From Asparagopsis taxiformis (taxonomy: Eukaryota > Rhodophyta > Florideophyceae > Bonnemaisoniales > Bonnemaisoniaceae): a stretch of 64,000 bases of DNA. The stretch spans positions 186,001 to 250,000 of the forward strand of contig JALQPE010002338.1 of assembly GCA_030407315.1 (NCBI GenBank), read 5' to 3'. A program made the position numbers and the translations under genes. The notes below the pieces were generated by a model. It was not told the origin of the DNA. It saw only the letters and a program-made list of their open reading frames with translations, and did not search any database. Below are positions 32,098-42,935 of the stretch, piece after piece; positions within the stretch are counted from its first letter, which is position 1, and every line of letters starts with the position of its first letter.

Positions 32098-33222
32098 ATG
32101 TTAAGACAAGAAAACGCTCGATGCCAATTCAAAAAGGAGCATCCGAAACCTAACGCACATTTTTCCCAATCACAACGCGTGATGCATCGGAGCAAATTAA
32201 CGCCAGAAGATAAAAAGGTTGCGCGCCGTGGTCAAAACAATCGATGTCGGAAAGCTGGTGAAGCAGGAAATCGTGAAAAGATGAAGGCAATCGAACAGAC
32301 ATTAGCATGTCTCAGAGTAGCTCAAAAGGTGCTTGATTTCCTCACTGAACAAGCTGAAACCGAGATAAAAGCGGAATCGGACTTCATAATATGGATTCGG
32401 AAACAACCACATGAGAATGGCCAACCTTTGGCTTCAAATGTCTATGGCACAATTGCAAATCCGGAGCTATCGCCTTGAACGAGGTTTTTTCGGTGAAAAA
32501 TGAGACAGTTGTTCAAGATGCCTCTCATTTTGAAGAGATATCGAGAGGTCATGTACGATCACATTATGCGGGTTCTGGCAAAGCTGGAACCCACGCTGGA
32601 GTGTTTCTTTAGTGCTAAAGACGCTGCACAAATAAAAGTTTGTTTTGAAATCCAAGAGGCTAACTAGGTATTGTTTGAAGCAGGAGATGGAAAGTGACCA
32701 GCCTGTTGTGCATACTCACTATGTGAGTATGCAGAACAATCTTGTGCGAGATAGCTGGTTTAGACCAGAGCGTCACTGATTTCACATATGCATCAGGGGA
32801 AATTGATCTTGAAACAACGAAAGAACAAACATTTTGTGTAGGAAGGAAGAGGAGTTTGTCCAAGTGGTACAAATTTTGTTGGGTTGTGTTGATGCGATCG
32901 GTTGTTGTCCACTATATGCTCTCCCGGAGTTGTTGGCGAGGACATTGAGGCTGGCCATTGCAGATTACATTAAGTGAGCGATGGACTTGGTTGCATGTTT
33001 GTACCCAAGATACAGCTGCATTTCGCACGGCTGCGGCTGTACAAGGTTACATACATTGATATACGTGTATTGCGAAGAGTGGCGCTAAATATAGAAAACG
33101 GCACCAGGTGTCTGAGTGCACGGGAGAACCTACCAAGTTTTGACAAGTGGATCTCACCAGTCACAGGACCAGATTTACATTTTGTCGGACCAGTGCATGA
33201 GATCGAGTTTGTAGTGAGTTGA
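32098..33222 (+). pseudogene. Possible decayed or spliced basic-region gene (bZIP-like, uncertain)
   Basis: The frame 32098-32478 (126 residues from its first ATG) encodes a basic tract (KLTPEDKKVARRGQNNRCRK) followed by a possible amphipathic helix. This recalls a bZIP basic region, but the N-x7-R spacing is wrong. Further protein-like pieces follow in other frames: about 32500-32667 (LKRYREVMYDHIMRVLAKLE), about 32650-32760, and 32974-33222 (ending FVGPVHEIEFVV). Shifting frames without clear GT-AG introns suggest a pseudogene, but a multi-intron gene cannot be excluded. I do not recognise the family. Confidence 0.25.
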
Positions 33223-33993
33223 GTACAAGTGTATTCTTTCCAACAATTGTACAAATTGTTTCTGAAAGCCAAACAGCATGGTGATGGAAGGATCAGGTGG
33301 GAAGTTTGGTCGTAGAAAGTGATGGTAGGGCGGTACGCATGCTGAGAAGGCTATGGACTAGGAGACGAACGAATGTAAGTTGACCCCACCCATTATGGAG
33401 AAAGGGGCGAGGGGGGCGCCCTGAGAGTTGAATTGGAGCCGTTTGCAGTGTAATGAAGAGATGAGATATTTGGAAGTGTGACACGGAGCGGCTGGAATAA
33501 ATGCTGACGCGTACAAATTGAGATTAGTTTCAGAAACGCATAGACGCCAATAAAATGGTGCCTACGCAGCAAAACCAAGAGGTACTACAGAAAATCGCGG
33601 ATCGTGATGGAACGTGACATAATTCAACAGAAGGTCACGGTTACAGCGATGCAGTACGCAGCCGTCTTCGGCACGCCTTATTCACAAACATATGATATCA
33701 TCGCTGAGCGTGCACCAATAAGCTTTCCCTGTGCCTCCTCCAATGGCACCATAGCGTACCAGCGTATGATACGCGCATTATCCCCCAAACCGCCCTCTTC
33801 TGTGAGACACCTCTGTCCTCACCATATTTTGACGCTTCTGCCGGCCCCCGTTCAGACCACATGCTACTGCAGCCTATTTTCTCGACTGCCTTTGCCAGCA
33901 ATTATCTAGTCGCCTCCGCTGCCAATCTCATTCTTCTTCCCTGCGCTCATCATCTCCTTACTATCTGCAGCCAAACGTGAGTCTTCGGCGCCA

Positions 33994-33999
33994 TATAAA
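33994..33999 (+). promoter_or_regulatory. TATA box candidate for the bZIP gene
   Basis: TATAAA ends 18 nt before the ATG at 34018. If used, the leader would be extremely short, or the start would be a later ATG such as codon 6. Confidence 0.35.
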
Positions 34000-34017
34000 C
34001 CGCGCACAAATCTCAAC

Positions 34018-34845
34018 ATGTACGACTTTGACATGATCGACAACGGCATGGACTCCTCAACCATCGACGAAATGACACACCAGCACCCCCAAAGCGCGCC
34101 CTTGGCAACCCTGCTCAATAATGCACCGCCAACCCCGACCCAACAGCAACAGCAACACACCTCCATGTCGTGGCCTCCCTCCTCAACCGCCGGCGTTCTC
34201 CCGGCCTTCCCAGCTCTCCATCCTCCCGCGAACAACCCGTCGTCTCCAGCATCCTCCCTGCTCGCGCCCTCGTCTCAGGTGAATTCAACACTCACAGCTG
34301 CCGACGTCCCGCCCATAGAGCCGCTCGCCGTCATCCAGTGCGGTGGCGGCCTCAGGTACGCCGAGTTCTGCAAGGAGCAGGCCCGCGAGAAATTCAAGGA
34401 GAGAAAGAAGAACGAACTGATGCAGCGTGGTGAGTTTGAAAACCTGAAGAGACGGAAGAAGGGAGACACCAGTATGACTCCTCGTCAAAAGTATTTGAGG
34501 AGGCTCCGCATGAATCAAGACAGCGCCGCTGCCGCCAGATACGCACAAGAAGTATACGTGCAAACACTTGAAAAGCTCGTCTCTACTACAGAGGTGGAAA
34601 AGAGTACTTTACTTATGGAATTGAATCAGCTCAGAGCTCAGAATGAGCAGCTACAGCAAAACGTCACACAACTTCAGGCGAACGCAGATAGTTCTCCAAA
34701 TAGTGGCAATGATGATGCGCCCATCGATTTGAAAAGAATGACTCCTGCACAATGGGCAAAGCTTGTCGATATGTTCCCTAGTCCAGGTGAAACGGACACT
34801 GATTTTGGGCAGAATATGGGGATTCAACCCGCGCCTGCTGTCTAG
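34018..34845 (+). CDS. bZIP-type transcription factor with reduced basic region
   Basis: 275 residues from the ATG at 34018. The first half is low-complexity (Pro, Ser, Gln, Thr). A first basic segment (EQAREKFKERKKNELMQRGEF at about 118-138) is followed by PRQKYLRRLRMNQDSAAAAR at about 159-178. The latter holds N-x7-R, the DNA-contacting signature of bZIP proteins. A helix with heptad leucines follows (LEKLV, then LLMELNQLRAQNEQLQQ). The basic region after the Arg is weak (YAQEVYV instead of the usual R-x-R-K). The short C-terminal tail includes a conserved-looking TPAQWAKLVDMFPSPGETD. It should dimerise and bind DNA in the nucleus, but the altered basic region may change specificity. The target genes are unknown. 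Confidence 0.75.
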   Translation: MYDFDMIDNGMDSSTIDEMTHQHPQSAPLATLLNNAPPTPTQQQQQHTSMSWPPSSTAGVLPAFPALHPPANNPSSPASSLLAPSSQVNSTLTAADVPPIEPLAVIQCGGGLRYAEFCKEQAREKFKERKKNELMQRGEFENLKRRKKGDTSMTPRQKYLRRLRMNQDSAAAARYAQEVYVQTLEKLVSTTEVEKSTLLMELNQLRAQNEQLQQNVTQLQANADSSPNSGNDDAPIDLKRMTPAQWAKLVDMFPSPGETDTDFGQNMGIQPAPAV

Positions 34846-36922
34846 TCTTACTTCATTTAGTGTGCTGCTCTCGACTGTGTCGTACCTTTGTAAAGAATGT
34901 TTACGTTTTCTTGTCAACCAGAGATTCCTGCATCAGTGTACTGCCTTCGTGGCCCTACTCTGGCTCTTCCCAAAGCGCAACTCAGGGGTGTAAATTGAAA
35001 ACCGTGCAATATGCGTCAACGTCTAGTTTCACGTGAGTTGAGAAATGGTGTGCGAAATTTGGCTGGATTCTATTGCACAGCGGCAGACTGAGGTCGAGAG
35101 AAAAGCTGGCATCTGTTTGGTTGCGATCTACTTTCTCCAAATTCGCCACATACAGTTAGAGCGGAGAAAAGAGAAAATTGGAGTTTGTCCTCAGACGAAC
35201 AAGATTTTGTTACTGTATCAATAGGGCAGGTCCATGCTTAGTCCAGCTTAGGTGAGCCCAGCGCCAACCGCAGGACAAACATTACCGGAACAGCAGTGCA
35301 CATCAGCGGGTTTACAAAACAGAGGAGGCGAATGAGGCAAGCCGAGATCAAGCGGGATTAAGATGGGATGTACAGCCTAATATGGCACGCGTGTGGTTGG
35401 ACAGTATGTAGGTGGATAGGTATGGTTCAACGTTTGTTGGCTTCTAACGTCAGACGGGCTGCCGGTGAGGTGTGCTGTACAAATAAGGCGAAGCAATGCA
35501 ATGGCTGAGCTGGTCAAAAGAAGGCAGGTGGGTCGGGACGGGACGAGGCGGTCAGGACCGACTTTTGCTCGGTGGATGGAATGGGGCACAAACAGCGTTG
35601 CAGAGCTAAAGAAATTGTAGTGTATGCGAGTTATGGAAGCGATCGAGATAGACAGCTGTGGAATCTGGAGCAACCATCGCCACAATCATGTCCTACCCGG
35701 ACATATAACGCAATGGTGTACGCCTTTGTACCATTGAAGGGTATAGAGCGGGTCGAAGACGCAGCAACAATGTTGCGGTTGTGCCAGAAAAATTGAACGG
35801 GTTGCGCGGCAAGTGGCTTACAGTCGAGTTCTGTAATGCGTAGTGTCAACAATATATACGGGTGGAATTGACTGACTAACGTGTCACGCTGTTGGAATAT
35901 TATTTTCTACCCAGAAATAAAGAAAAACGCAGGCGGTCCTGTCACGCATGGGCAATTATTGTCATCAGCTGCTGTTTTGAGCACTTGACTTGTTGAAGTC
36001 ATTTGGGCTCTTCGCCGCGACGTCGATGGAAAGCAGGCTATCTTGAACATCCTTGGATCGTCGAGACAACTGGTCTCCGTCGTAGAAGCAATGCACAGCA
36101 GGCGGGCACAACAGAGGAGGCTCGCTTTTTCATCCCTGTGGTCTAGAAACAAGCAATCCTATACATTTCTTCACTTACTGGTTAGTACGAAATATAGGAG
36201 GCTCTCTCAAGCTAAGCATAAGCATGGCTCATTTCTTGGCTGTGTATCATGCTCTTCTGCTCTTTCCTGATCACAATGGAAGTAGACTTGAGTCCGAAAC
36301 CTATTGCTGTCTCACCCCTCCCCGCTTCTCCCCCGTTCTGCTCTGTATGAATTTCGTCAAAGCAGTTGGTAGCCTTGCTCCGCTTGATGAACTCCTCGCG
36401 ACCGTTACATGTCGTGAAAATACATATCTTTAGAAAATGATACACGTATGTGCTCTCGTTTTAAGCTGATCTTGCTCCTCCTGCATGACACTTCAATCTG
36501 AATGCGGCATGCAATTTGACGGTACAAACAGACTCCTCTCTCTTTATTTGCCATATGTCGTTCCATATATGCTGCGCACTCCTCACACTCGAGTATAAAC
36601 GGTGGCAGCAATCATCACATCATTACTACTTCAATGCGCGCGGACAAAAACAGCCTGCTGAGCGCTCGAGAGTTCTCTTACAGCAAATGACATGTGATCC
36701 TAGCAGGCGAACCATCATACTTTCCATCTTCAATAATACATCTGCCAGTTGGCAAAGCCGTTCCTCAACGTGGAACCTATCCGCTTTCTTCTCTCTACCA
36801 ACCGAAATAACTTCGACCCGTGGTTGTAGCGCGCTCATGCATTGATTCAAAAATTCGCTTGAAACATATTTGCTGCCGAGTCCTACTATACTCAACGCCG
36901 CTAGTACGCTATCAACTTTTCG
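34846..36922. other. Intergenic, nothing recognised
   Basis: 2.1 kb between the bZIP gene and the 3' end of the U2A'-like gene. Open frames are short with no recognisable domain, and no repeats or RNA genes are visible. Confidence 0.5.
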
Positions 36923-37699
36923 CTACGTGCCCAACTGGATGTCCTTGGAAGCAGCCTTGAGAAACTCTATTGCCGTGCCACTTCGGATTGCTTCCTGCAT
37001 GCGCAGTACCTGGTCAACAGATTCAGCCTTCTCGATGTAATCTCTGACCGCTTGTGACTGCTCTTTCGTGAGCGTCTTCCTCTTCTTCGCTCTATTTCCA
37101 TCCTCCAATGACTGTTGGTCGTCGCCATCGCCATTCCGTTTGCGCTTTATAGTGTTAAGTTTTTCGCTAGGCACCTTGCGCTTCTTGCGTTTCGGTTTCA
37201 ACGCCTTGGCTCCATCATCAACTGCCTTCCTCTCCCCGAGCGTCACCTTTGAAAAGTTGAGTACCTTGAGACTGGGGATACTCTTGATAATCTTCTCCCT
37301 CACCTGCGGTTCGTTTGCAACAGGATTATCAGAGATAGATAGTACTTCAAGCTTAGTAAGCCGTGAAAGCTCTGTGAGATTGAGGTCGTCAACATTCTGC
37401 AGTCGGTTACCTGTTAGAATAAGAATTTGCAGATTCGGTAACGAGTCTGCTACACCGCGCGAAACGCGCGCGATGCGATTGGAGCCTAGATAAAGTGCTG
37501 ATAGACGCGGAAATGGCGGAAAGCCGTCGCCTAATATCGATATCATATTACATGATAGATCAATGGTGTCAAAGCCATCGCGTGCAACTGCCAGGTTTTC
37601 AATGACTGGGATTGCCAAATTTCGCAGCACTAGTTCTCGGTCCCCGATACAGTTGAGAGTTTGGTCTGCTTGAAGGATCGTTTCTGGTGTTAGTCGCAT
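36923..37699 (-). CDS. U2 small nuclear ribonucleoprotein A' (LRR protein)
   Basis: 258 residues from the first ATG (37699; the frame opens five codons earlier at a GTG). It begins MRLTPETILQAD, then DRELVLRNLAIPVIENL, then leucine-rich repeats (FDTIDLSCNMISILGDGFP, LSALYLGSNRIARV, LQILILTGNRLQNVDDL, LEVLSISDNPV), closing with VREKIIKSIPSLKVLNFSKVTLGER. This is the order and wording of U2A'/LEA1, which binds U2B'' and stem-loop IV of U2 snRNA in the spliceosome. The C-terminal 100 residues are highly basic (KALKPKRKKRKVP and later KRKRNGDGDD), compatible with nuclear location. Total length matches the family (about 250). Confidence 0.93.
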   Translation of the reverse strand: MRLTPETILQADQTLNCIGDRELVLRNLAIPVIENLAVARDGFDTIDLSCNMISILGDGFPPFPRLSALYLGSNRIARVSRGVADSLPNLQILILTGNRLQNVDDLNLTELSRLTKLEVLSISDNPVANEPQVREKIIKSIPSLKVLNFSKVTLGERKAVDDGAKALKPKRKKRKVPSEKLNTIKRKRNGDGDDQQSLEDGNRAKKRKTLTKEQSQAVRDYIEKAESVDQVLRMQEAIRSGTAIEFLKAASKDIQLGT

Positions 37700-38274
37700 C
37701 GTGCGGCTCGGCACTGTTCACTGGTAAAAAATGGGGTAGATGAGCGTGTAATACGCCGAAGGATGAGTGGTTTTGTTAAAATTGCGAGTTGCAGGCAGAC
37801 ATGCAAAGCTTCGCGCGTCTAGACCATTGAAAATAGACAGTGAGGCGTTTTTCGTTAGTGCGTTTCCGCACAAAGTTGAGACCTGAGCTTCTTGATGCTC
37901 TGAATTATCAATTTAAAGCGCTGTGGAAACGGAATCATCGGCTGCCTGCTCGCTCTGTCAAGTGCAATCGGTAAGCGGGACCGACGTCTTACGGCGGCAA
38001 CATCAAGTTACGACTCGACGTCATATGGCAGCACAATTTTTTTTGATTTTTCAGTCGAAAAATTTTTCTGCATGTGACGTGTTGTACAGTTTTGTCGAAC
38101 AGAGCCGCGGAGTGATAAATTCACGCTCAGCCGATCGCCGCAATGAGATCCTCCGGAAACCTCATTTCATGTTCCGTTCGTATATTGGACGCTTCTACTA
38201 ATTTGGACACACCAATCGCCGCTGTCGCCACCGATCTCCACGCAGAACAAGTCACAGATTGACTACTACGACAC
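37700..38274. other. Divergent promoter region
   Basis: 575 nt between the start codons of the U2A'-like gene (minus) and the uS13-type gene (plus). No gene supported. Confidence 0.5.
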
Positions 38275-38631
38275 ATGGCACGTTTCCTGGGCGCCAGATT
38301 GCCCGAGTCGAAGAACCTGTGGGTGGCGTTGACACAAGTGTACGGCATTGGGGTGACAAGGGCGAAAGCGCTATGTTTTGCGATTGGAGCGACGCCTTCC
38401 ACAAAGGCTGGCGAGCTTCGTCCGTTTCATCTCAGTCAGCTGTACGCGGCTGTAGAGGAAAAGTACACGGTGGGGAAGGACCTCCGCGCGGAGACGCGCG
38501 CGTCTATTCAACGTCTCATTCGTATTCGATGCTACAGAGGTTGGCGGCATTTACAGAGCCTGCCTGTGAGGGGGCAGCGAACACACACGAATGCGAGGAC
38601 GCAGAAGAAAACACGCCCGCCTTCAACGTAG
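38275..38631 (+). CDS. Bacterial-type ribosomal protein uS13, probably mitochondrial
   Basis: 118 residues, the length of bacterial S13. Features in order: MARFLGARLPESKNLWVALT, helix-two-turn-helix YGIGVTRAKALCFAIG, FTVG-like YTVGKDLRAETRASIQRLIR, CYRGWRHLQSLPVRGQRTHT and NARTQKKTR. This is the 30S-head protein that contacts the 50S subunit and P-site tRNA. Cytosolic eukaryotic S18 lacks this form, and red-algal plastids usually encode their own rps13, so a nuclear bacterial-type copy is most simply the mitochondrial ribosome protein. No cleavable presequence precedes it. The ATG at 38275 fits the conserved start. Confidence 0.9.
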   Translation: MARFLGARLPESKNLWVALTQVYGIGVTRAKALCFAIGATPSTKAGELRPFHLSQLYAAVEEKYTVGKDLRAETRASIQRLIRIRCYRGWRHLQSLPVRGQRTHTNARTQKKTRPPST

Positions 38632-39681
38632 TGCGCGTGAGGGCTATTCGAATGCTGTACTAATTTCTAGAGTGTCGCAATAGGCAATGTGTGAACGTGG
38701 GGTAGGATTTGTGGTGGACTGCTGCATGAAGTTGGAAGGACTGCAAGGTCAAAAAGGCTTTATATTCATATGTGGAAGCTGTTGTTCACTAGCGGAACAT
38801 AATGGATAGAGGTCAATTAGCTAAGGGATGTATTGTGACAATACATGCTGTATAGAAAAGTTGTCTTTGTAATCTAGTGCGATTATTAAACTTGAACATG
38901 ATGTGCCAGCACGTCAGAATGATCCGCCTCCACATCTTTTCTCGATTGCAGTGTAGTTCAGGCATGCATCGGACGTGTAGCGACAGTGTATACGGTGCCA
39001 ACACGACTGTAACTCGCAGATGCCATGATCAACGGTCGGATTGTAAGTAAATGTTGGGAGACTACTAAATTTAGACGGAAAAGTGCGCATATCTGAGGTT
39101 CGTTCAGGTGTTGTGTTGGTGGGGGGACTCTGCACTGCGAGTTACCGCATATTTGGGTGGTATGTAAACTTCGATAGCATTTGGAGAAGATGAAGCTGCC
39201 GTCACATGCGATGTAATGTCAGGCTATTTGCATCCCATCATTTTGTGACAACATCACTGCTTCAACGCCCATTACATCGAACACGTACATTGCTCATAGA
39301 TGAAAACGAAATACCTTCAGTCACATCGCGACATCTCTTCTCTGGTGTACAACGAGGACCGCGAACATGACAATGTAATCTGGTCTACGTCACAGTTTCA
39401 CAGGCCAATTTCCGTTACGCACCATCATTTTCTGGTGTTTCCGATGTCGAAATTCGAGTTTGGACACAGTTATTTTCAACATCGCAAGCTCATAAACATC
39501 TCAACAATCCAGCTCGTTCGCGACATTATTCCATGAAACATTACACGCTTCCACACAAAGGCTATCCATACCATGCCGAAGACAGCATCAACAGTGTAAC
39601 TTCATAAATGCAATATCGCTCTCAGTGCAGTTGGTCGATCACCAAATCCGGCTTCCAATTTGCTGTGCATTTCCATCCGCA
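38632..39681. other. Intergenic, nothing recognised
   Basis: About 1 kb between two plus-strand genes. A 78-codon frame at 39300-39536 has no recognisable feature. Confidence 0.5.
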
Positions 39682-40023
39682 ATGGGACGCATATTTCGAA
39701 ACTTTCTACCATCATCTCAGGTGTACACATGTTCCGGTTGTGACTCTCATTTGACTGACGAGCAGGCGGTCATTTCAAAAAGTTTTCGCGGGCGAATTGG
39801 ACGTGCCTTTCTGTTCGACAAGGCCATTAATGTGACGCAGGGTCGCATCGAACGCAGGGAGCTATTATCTGGAGTGCACAAAGTCGCCGATGTACGATGC
39901 TCTATCTGTGATAACTTGCTCGGGTGGAGATTTGTGGAGGCCAAGGATGAGGCGCAGAAATACAAAGAAGGTCGCTTTCTGTTTGAGAAAATTCGTCTCT
40001 CGCAGCAAGGTACCTGGGAGTGA
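39682..40023 (+). CDS. Yippee family zinc-binding protein
   Basis: 113 residues from the ATG at 39682, which begins MGRIFRNFL like animal and plant Yippee proteins; the upstream codons in frame lead only to a GTG. The two zinc pairs are C-S-G-C (about 17-20) and C-S-I-C (about 70-73). Other conserved stretches are SFRGRIGRAFLFDKAINV, LLSGVHKVADVRC, NLLGWRFVEA and KYKEGRFLFEK. Yippee proteins are small conserved eukaryotic zinc proteins with a beta-tent fold related to the CULT domain; the molecular role is poorly defined, and some members join the GID ubiquitin ligase. The stop lies 9 nt from the stop of the convergent dCMP deaminase gene. Confidence 0.95.
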   Translation: MGRIFRNFLPSSQVYTCSGCDSHLTDEQAVISKSFRGRIGRAFLFDKAINVTQGRIERRELLSGVHKVADVRCSICDNLLGWRFVEAKDEAQKYKEGRFLFEKIRLSQQGTWE

Positions 40024-40032
40024 CATCGGCGC

Positions 40033-41103
40033 TCAGCGCTGCGCTGCGTTCAAAATGAGATGGTTTAGTGTATTGGACAGGTCATGTCGGTAAAATAGAT
40101 CTACAACGACACCTCCAGCTTTCAGTAAATTTTCGGCTGCTGCATCGCTAGCGTAGTGATCATTGAAGACAACACGTGCAATTCCCGACTGAACAATCTT
40201 CTTCGAGCAGAGAATGCACGGAAACAGATTCGAATACAGAGTTGCGCCGTGGCATCGATCCCTGCCCGCTTCAATAATAGCATTTTCCTCCGCATGTAAA
40301 CAAAGACAAAGATCAAGCGCGACGCCCTGACTACTATTCACCGCATTACATCGAGCACATCCACCTTCCGAGCAGTTTTGCACCTTTGCTGGCGTGCCAT
40401 TGTACCCAGTGGCCACAACGCGTTTATCACGCGCAATAACGCAGCCAACGCGCCGTTTCATGCAGTTTGTTCTCTCAGCGGCCAGCTTGGCTAGTGCCAT
40501 AAAATAGGCATCCCAGCTCGGTCGCAGACGTTGCACGTCTGTGAAATCGACGCCCCGCAGGGCGACGTGGAGCTTTTCGACACAATCGTAGTCATTTACG
40601 ACTCGAAGACGTGACATACGCTCCAGATCGGCCAGAGTGCACCGGTGCTGATCAGCAGATTGGTGTGGCGCCGCATCGAGCGACTGTGCAGCAGAATGCT
40701 GGGAACTGGTTTCGGAGAGGGATAGATTGGCACAGTAGCGTAGTTGATCGTCCTGCCGAATAAATTGCTCCAGCTGAGTGTGATCGGTGGCGTGTTTCAG
40801 GACGGATCGTTGGAAACGGATCAGCACTGGGGCGTCGATGTATACGAGCAAGAAGTATGGTCTTTTCAATAGCTGCGCTATGTTGGAATCATGCGGTGGG
40901 ACGTTTTTCAGAACGACGTTGATGTTTTGTCGCCAGCACTGCGAGGTGAGATGTGGAGAAGGAAATTGGCTGGCGAGGGATGAGTTGAGAGTGTGATTGA
41001 GATGAGATGGATCGTCAAGAATAGTAAAGCCCAGTTCATTCGCCAGAAACTGTGCCACTTGATTCTTTCCAGCGCACGGAGGACCGCACAAGCCGATGAG
41101 CAT
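40033..41103 (-). CDS. Deoxycytidylate (dCMP) deaminase, two-domain DCD1 type
   Basis: 356 residues from the ATG at 41103. The N-terminal half resembles a nucleotide-kinase fold, with P-loop-like GPPCAGKN at 7-14, where the usual Ser/Thr after Lys is Asn. The C-terminal half is the zinc deaminase: SWDAYFMALAKLAAERTNCMKRRVGCVIA, GYNGTP, the zinc/proton-relay motif H-A-E at about 270-272, and P-C-x2-C in FPCILCSKKIV. The enzyme turns dCMP into dUMP for thymidylate synthesis and is regulated by dCTP and dTTP. Yeast DCD1 has the same two-part layout, whereas the animal enzyme has only the deaminase domain. Divergent from glutathione reductase and convergent with Yippee. Confidence 0.93.
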   Translation of the reverse strand: MLIGLCGPPCAGKNQVAQFLANELGFTILDDPSHLNHTLNSSLASQFPSPHLTSQCWRQNINVVLKNVPPHDSNIAQLLKRPYFLLVYIDAPVLIRFQRSVLKHATDHTQLEQFIRQDDQLRYCANLSLSETSSQHSAAQSLDAAPHQSADQHRCTLADLERMSRLRVVNDYDCVEKLHVALRGVDFTDVQRLRPSWDAYFMALAKLAAERTNCMKRRVGCVIARDKRVVATGYNGTPAKVQNCSEGGCARCNAVNSSQGVALDLCLCLHAEENAIIEAGRDRCHGATLYSNLFPCILCSKKIVQSGIARVVFNDHYASDAAAENLLKAGGVVVDLFYRHDLSNTLNHLILNAAQR

Positions 41104-41393
41104 CGTGGCTAAACGATTGTTGACGATGGCGGCAAATGTTCAGAGTTTCCAATTGTTGAGTTTTATTGGAAATGACACGCTGTACACGTGTCCGCGTCGA
41201 GCACATCGATCTGCTGATGAATCAGTGATTTCTACGTTGAATTGAAAAGCTTCCAAACGTGGCGAAGAAACTGAATTGCATCTCGCATTGGTCCATGCAA
41301 AATCCACGCTGGTCTAACCATGCGAATCGTAGCACAGTGTGTCGTTCCGCATCCGATACACATATCTACTTGATACAGCAATCGACACTAGCA
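41104..41393. promoter_or_regulatory. Compact bidirectional promoter region
   Basis: Only 290 nt separate the ATGs of the dCMP deaminase (minus) and glutathione reductase (plus) genes, so both promoters and leaders lie here. No specific element is claimed. Confidence 0.5.
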
Positions 41394-42935
41394 ATGCCAG
41401 CATTCATCACCGCCGCTTCACTGCAAGCAACTCGTTTTGTTTCCACCTTCTCCCGACCGACTTTTCTCACAACAGCGTCCACCCCATTGCGACACCGTCT
41501 TCAACCCGCTCGACGCGCACGTTTCACCATGTCTGCAGCCGCCGAAACGCCATCAGCTCTCCCGCATGGCTATCAGTTTGATCTCTTCGTCATCGGCGCT
41601 GGTTCGGGCGGCGTGCGTGCCAGTCGTATCGCTGCAACGCATGGCGCTAAAGTCGCCGTCGCGGAGGAGGCTGCTTTGGGCGGTACCTGTGTAAATGTCG
41701 GTTGTGTTCCCAAAAAGTTGTTCGTGTATGGCGGTCATTACGGTCACGATTTTCATGACGCTGAAGCGTACGGATGGGATATCAGCGAGCAACCCAAGTT
41801 GAACTGGTCGCGTTTGATCAAGAATAAGAACACTGAAATCGAGAGATTGAACGCTATTTACGGTCGTTTGTTGAATAATGCCGGCGTGCAGCTTATTGTT
41901 GGCTCTGCCAAATTTGTAGACGCCCATACCATTCAGGTTGGCGAACAAACGTATACAGCGGATAAGATTCTAATCGCGACTGGCGGACGTCCATTCGTGC
42001 CCGATTTCGAGGGATCAGAACATGTCATTACGTCCAACGAGGCATTCTTTCTCAAAGATCTGCCCAAGCGAGCGCTCATTGTGGGCGGCGGCTACATCGC
42101 CGTGGAATTTGCCTGTATTTTCGACAGCTACGGCGCACAGGTGACGCAACTGTACCGCGGCGAAAAGTTTCTGCGTGGATTCGACGACGATGTTCGCGAT
42201 CATCTCGCCGAACAGATGCGCATCACAGGCGTGGATCTGCGCTTCAAGACAGAGATTGTCAAGGTGCAGAAGAATGCCGACGGCTCTTTCAGCGCTACAT
42301 TGACGAGCGGTGACGTTGTTGAGACCGATCTCGTTATGTACGCGACCGGACGTGTGCCCAAGACGGAAAGTTTAAATCTACCAGCGGCGGGTGTCGAGAC
42401 TGGACGCAAGGGAAAGGTCGTTGTGGATGAATGGAGTAAGACAAATGTGGACCATATTTATGCGGTGGGTGACGTCACGGATCGTGTCAATTTAACCCCA
42501 GTTGCCATTGCCGAGGGTCACGCTTTTGCTGATACGATGTTTGGCAATAAGAAGCGCAATATTGGCTATGAGAATATTCCGACTGCCGTGTTCTCCAATC
42601 CGAACATTGGTACGTGCGGATTGACCGAGACGCAAGCTCGAGACAAGTTTGGGCAGAATGGTGTGGATATTTATAAGACATCTTTCCGGCCGATGAAGCA
42701 TACGCTGACGAAGAGGGATGGTGAGAAGGTGTTCATGAAGTTGATTGTGGATAAGAAGACGGACGTTGTTGTGGGATGCCATTTGTTGGATGCTGCAGCG
42801 GGCGATATTATTCAGCTGGTTGGTGTGGCAATGAAGGCCGGTGCCACCAAAGCACACTTCGATTCGACGATGCCAGTGCATCCTGTTAGTGCGGAAGAAA
42901 TTGTAACGCTGCGCACTAAGGAACCGGAGGCGTAG
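41394..42935 (+). CDS. Glutathione reductase, organelle-targeted
   Basis: 513 residues from the ATG at 41394; a further 45 in-frame codons lead to a GTG and one other ATG (41295). Residues 1-45 are basic and rich in Ser, Thr, Phe and Arg, a clear plastid or mitochondrial presequence. A second Met (MSAAAETP) follows and might serve a cytosolic form. Domains: FAD Rossmann VIGAGSGG (67-73), redox-active GGTCVNVGC (Cys99/Cys104), NADPH fold VGGGYIAVEFA, FAD contact YAVGDVTDR, and C-terminal catalytic HPVSAEE. It reduces glutathione disulfide with NADPH. The HP-x-S-x-E-E end is typical of glutathione reductase rather than thioredoxin reductase. Confidence 0.93.
   Translation: MPAFITAASLQATRFVSTFSRPTFLTTASTPLRHRLQPARRARFTMSAAAETPSALPHGYQFDLFVIGAGSGGVRASRIAATHGAKVAVAEEAALGGTCVNVGCVPKKLFVYGGHYGHDFHDAEAYGWDISEQPKLNWSRLIKNKNTEIERLNAIYGRLLNNAGVQLIVGSAKFVDAHTIQVGEQTYTADKILIATGGRPFVPDFEGSEHVITSNEAFFLKDLPKRALIVGGGYIAVEFACIFDSYGAQVTQLYRGEKFLRGFDDDVRDHLAEQMRITGVDLRFKTEIVKVQKNADGSFSATLTSGDVVETDLVMYATGRVPKTESLNLPAAGVETGRKGKVVVDEWSKTNVDHIYAVGDVTDRVNLTPVAIAEGHAFADTMFGNKKRNIGYENIPTAVFSNPNIGTCGLTETQARDKFGQNGVDIYKTSFRPMKHTLTKRDGEKVFMKLIVDKKTDVVVGCHLLDAAAGDIIQLVGVAMKAGATKAHFDSTMPVHPVSAEEIVTLRTKEPEA

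Larger units (their letters stand above)
30647..34017. other. 3.4-kb region with at most a decayed gene
   Basis: No intact gene is supported. A possible broken gene at about 32098-33222 is listed separately. The remainder (30647-32097, 33223-33993) holds short unsupported open frames. Confidence 0.45.
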
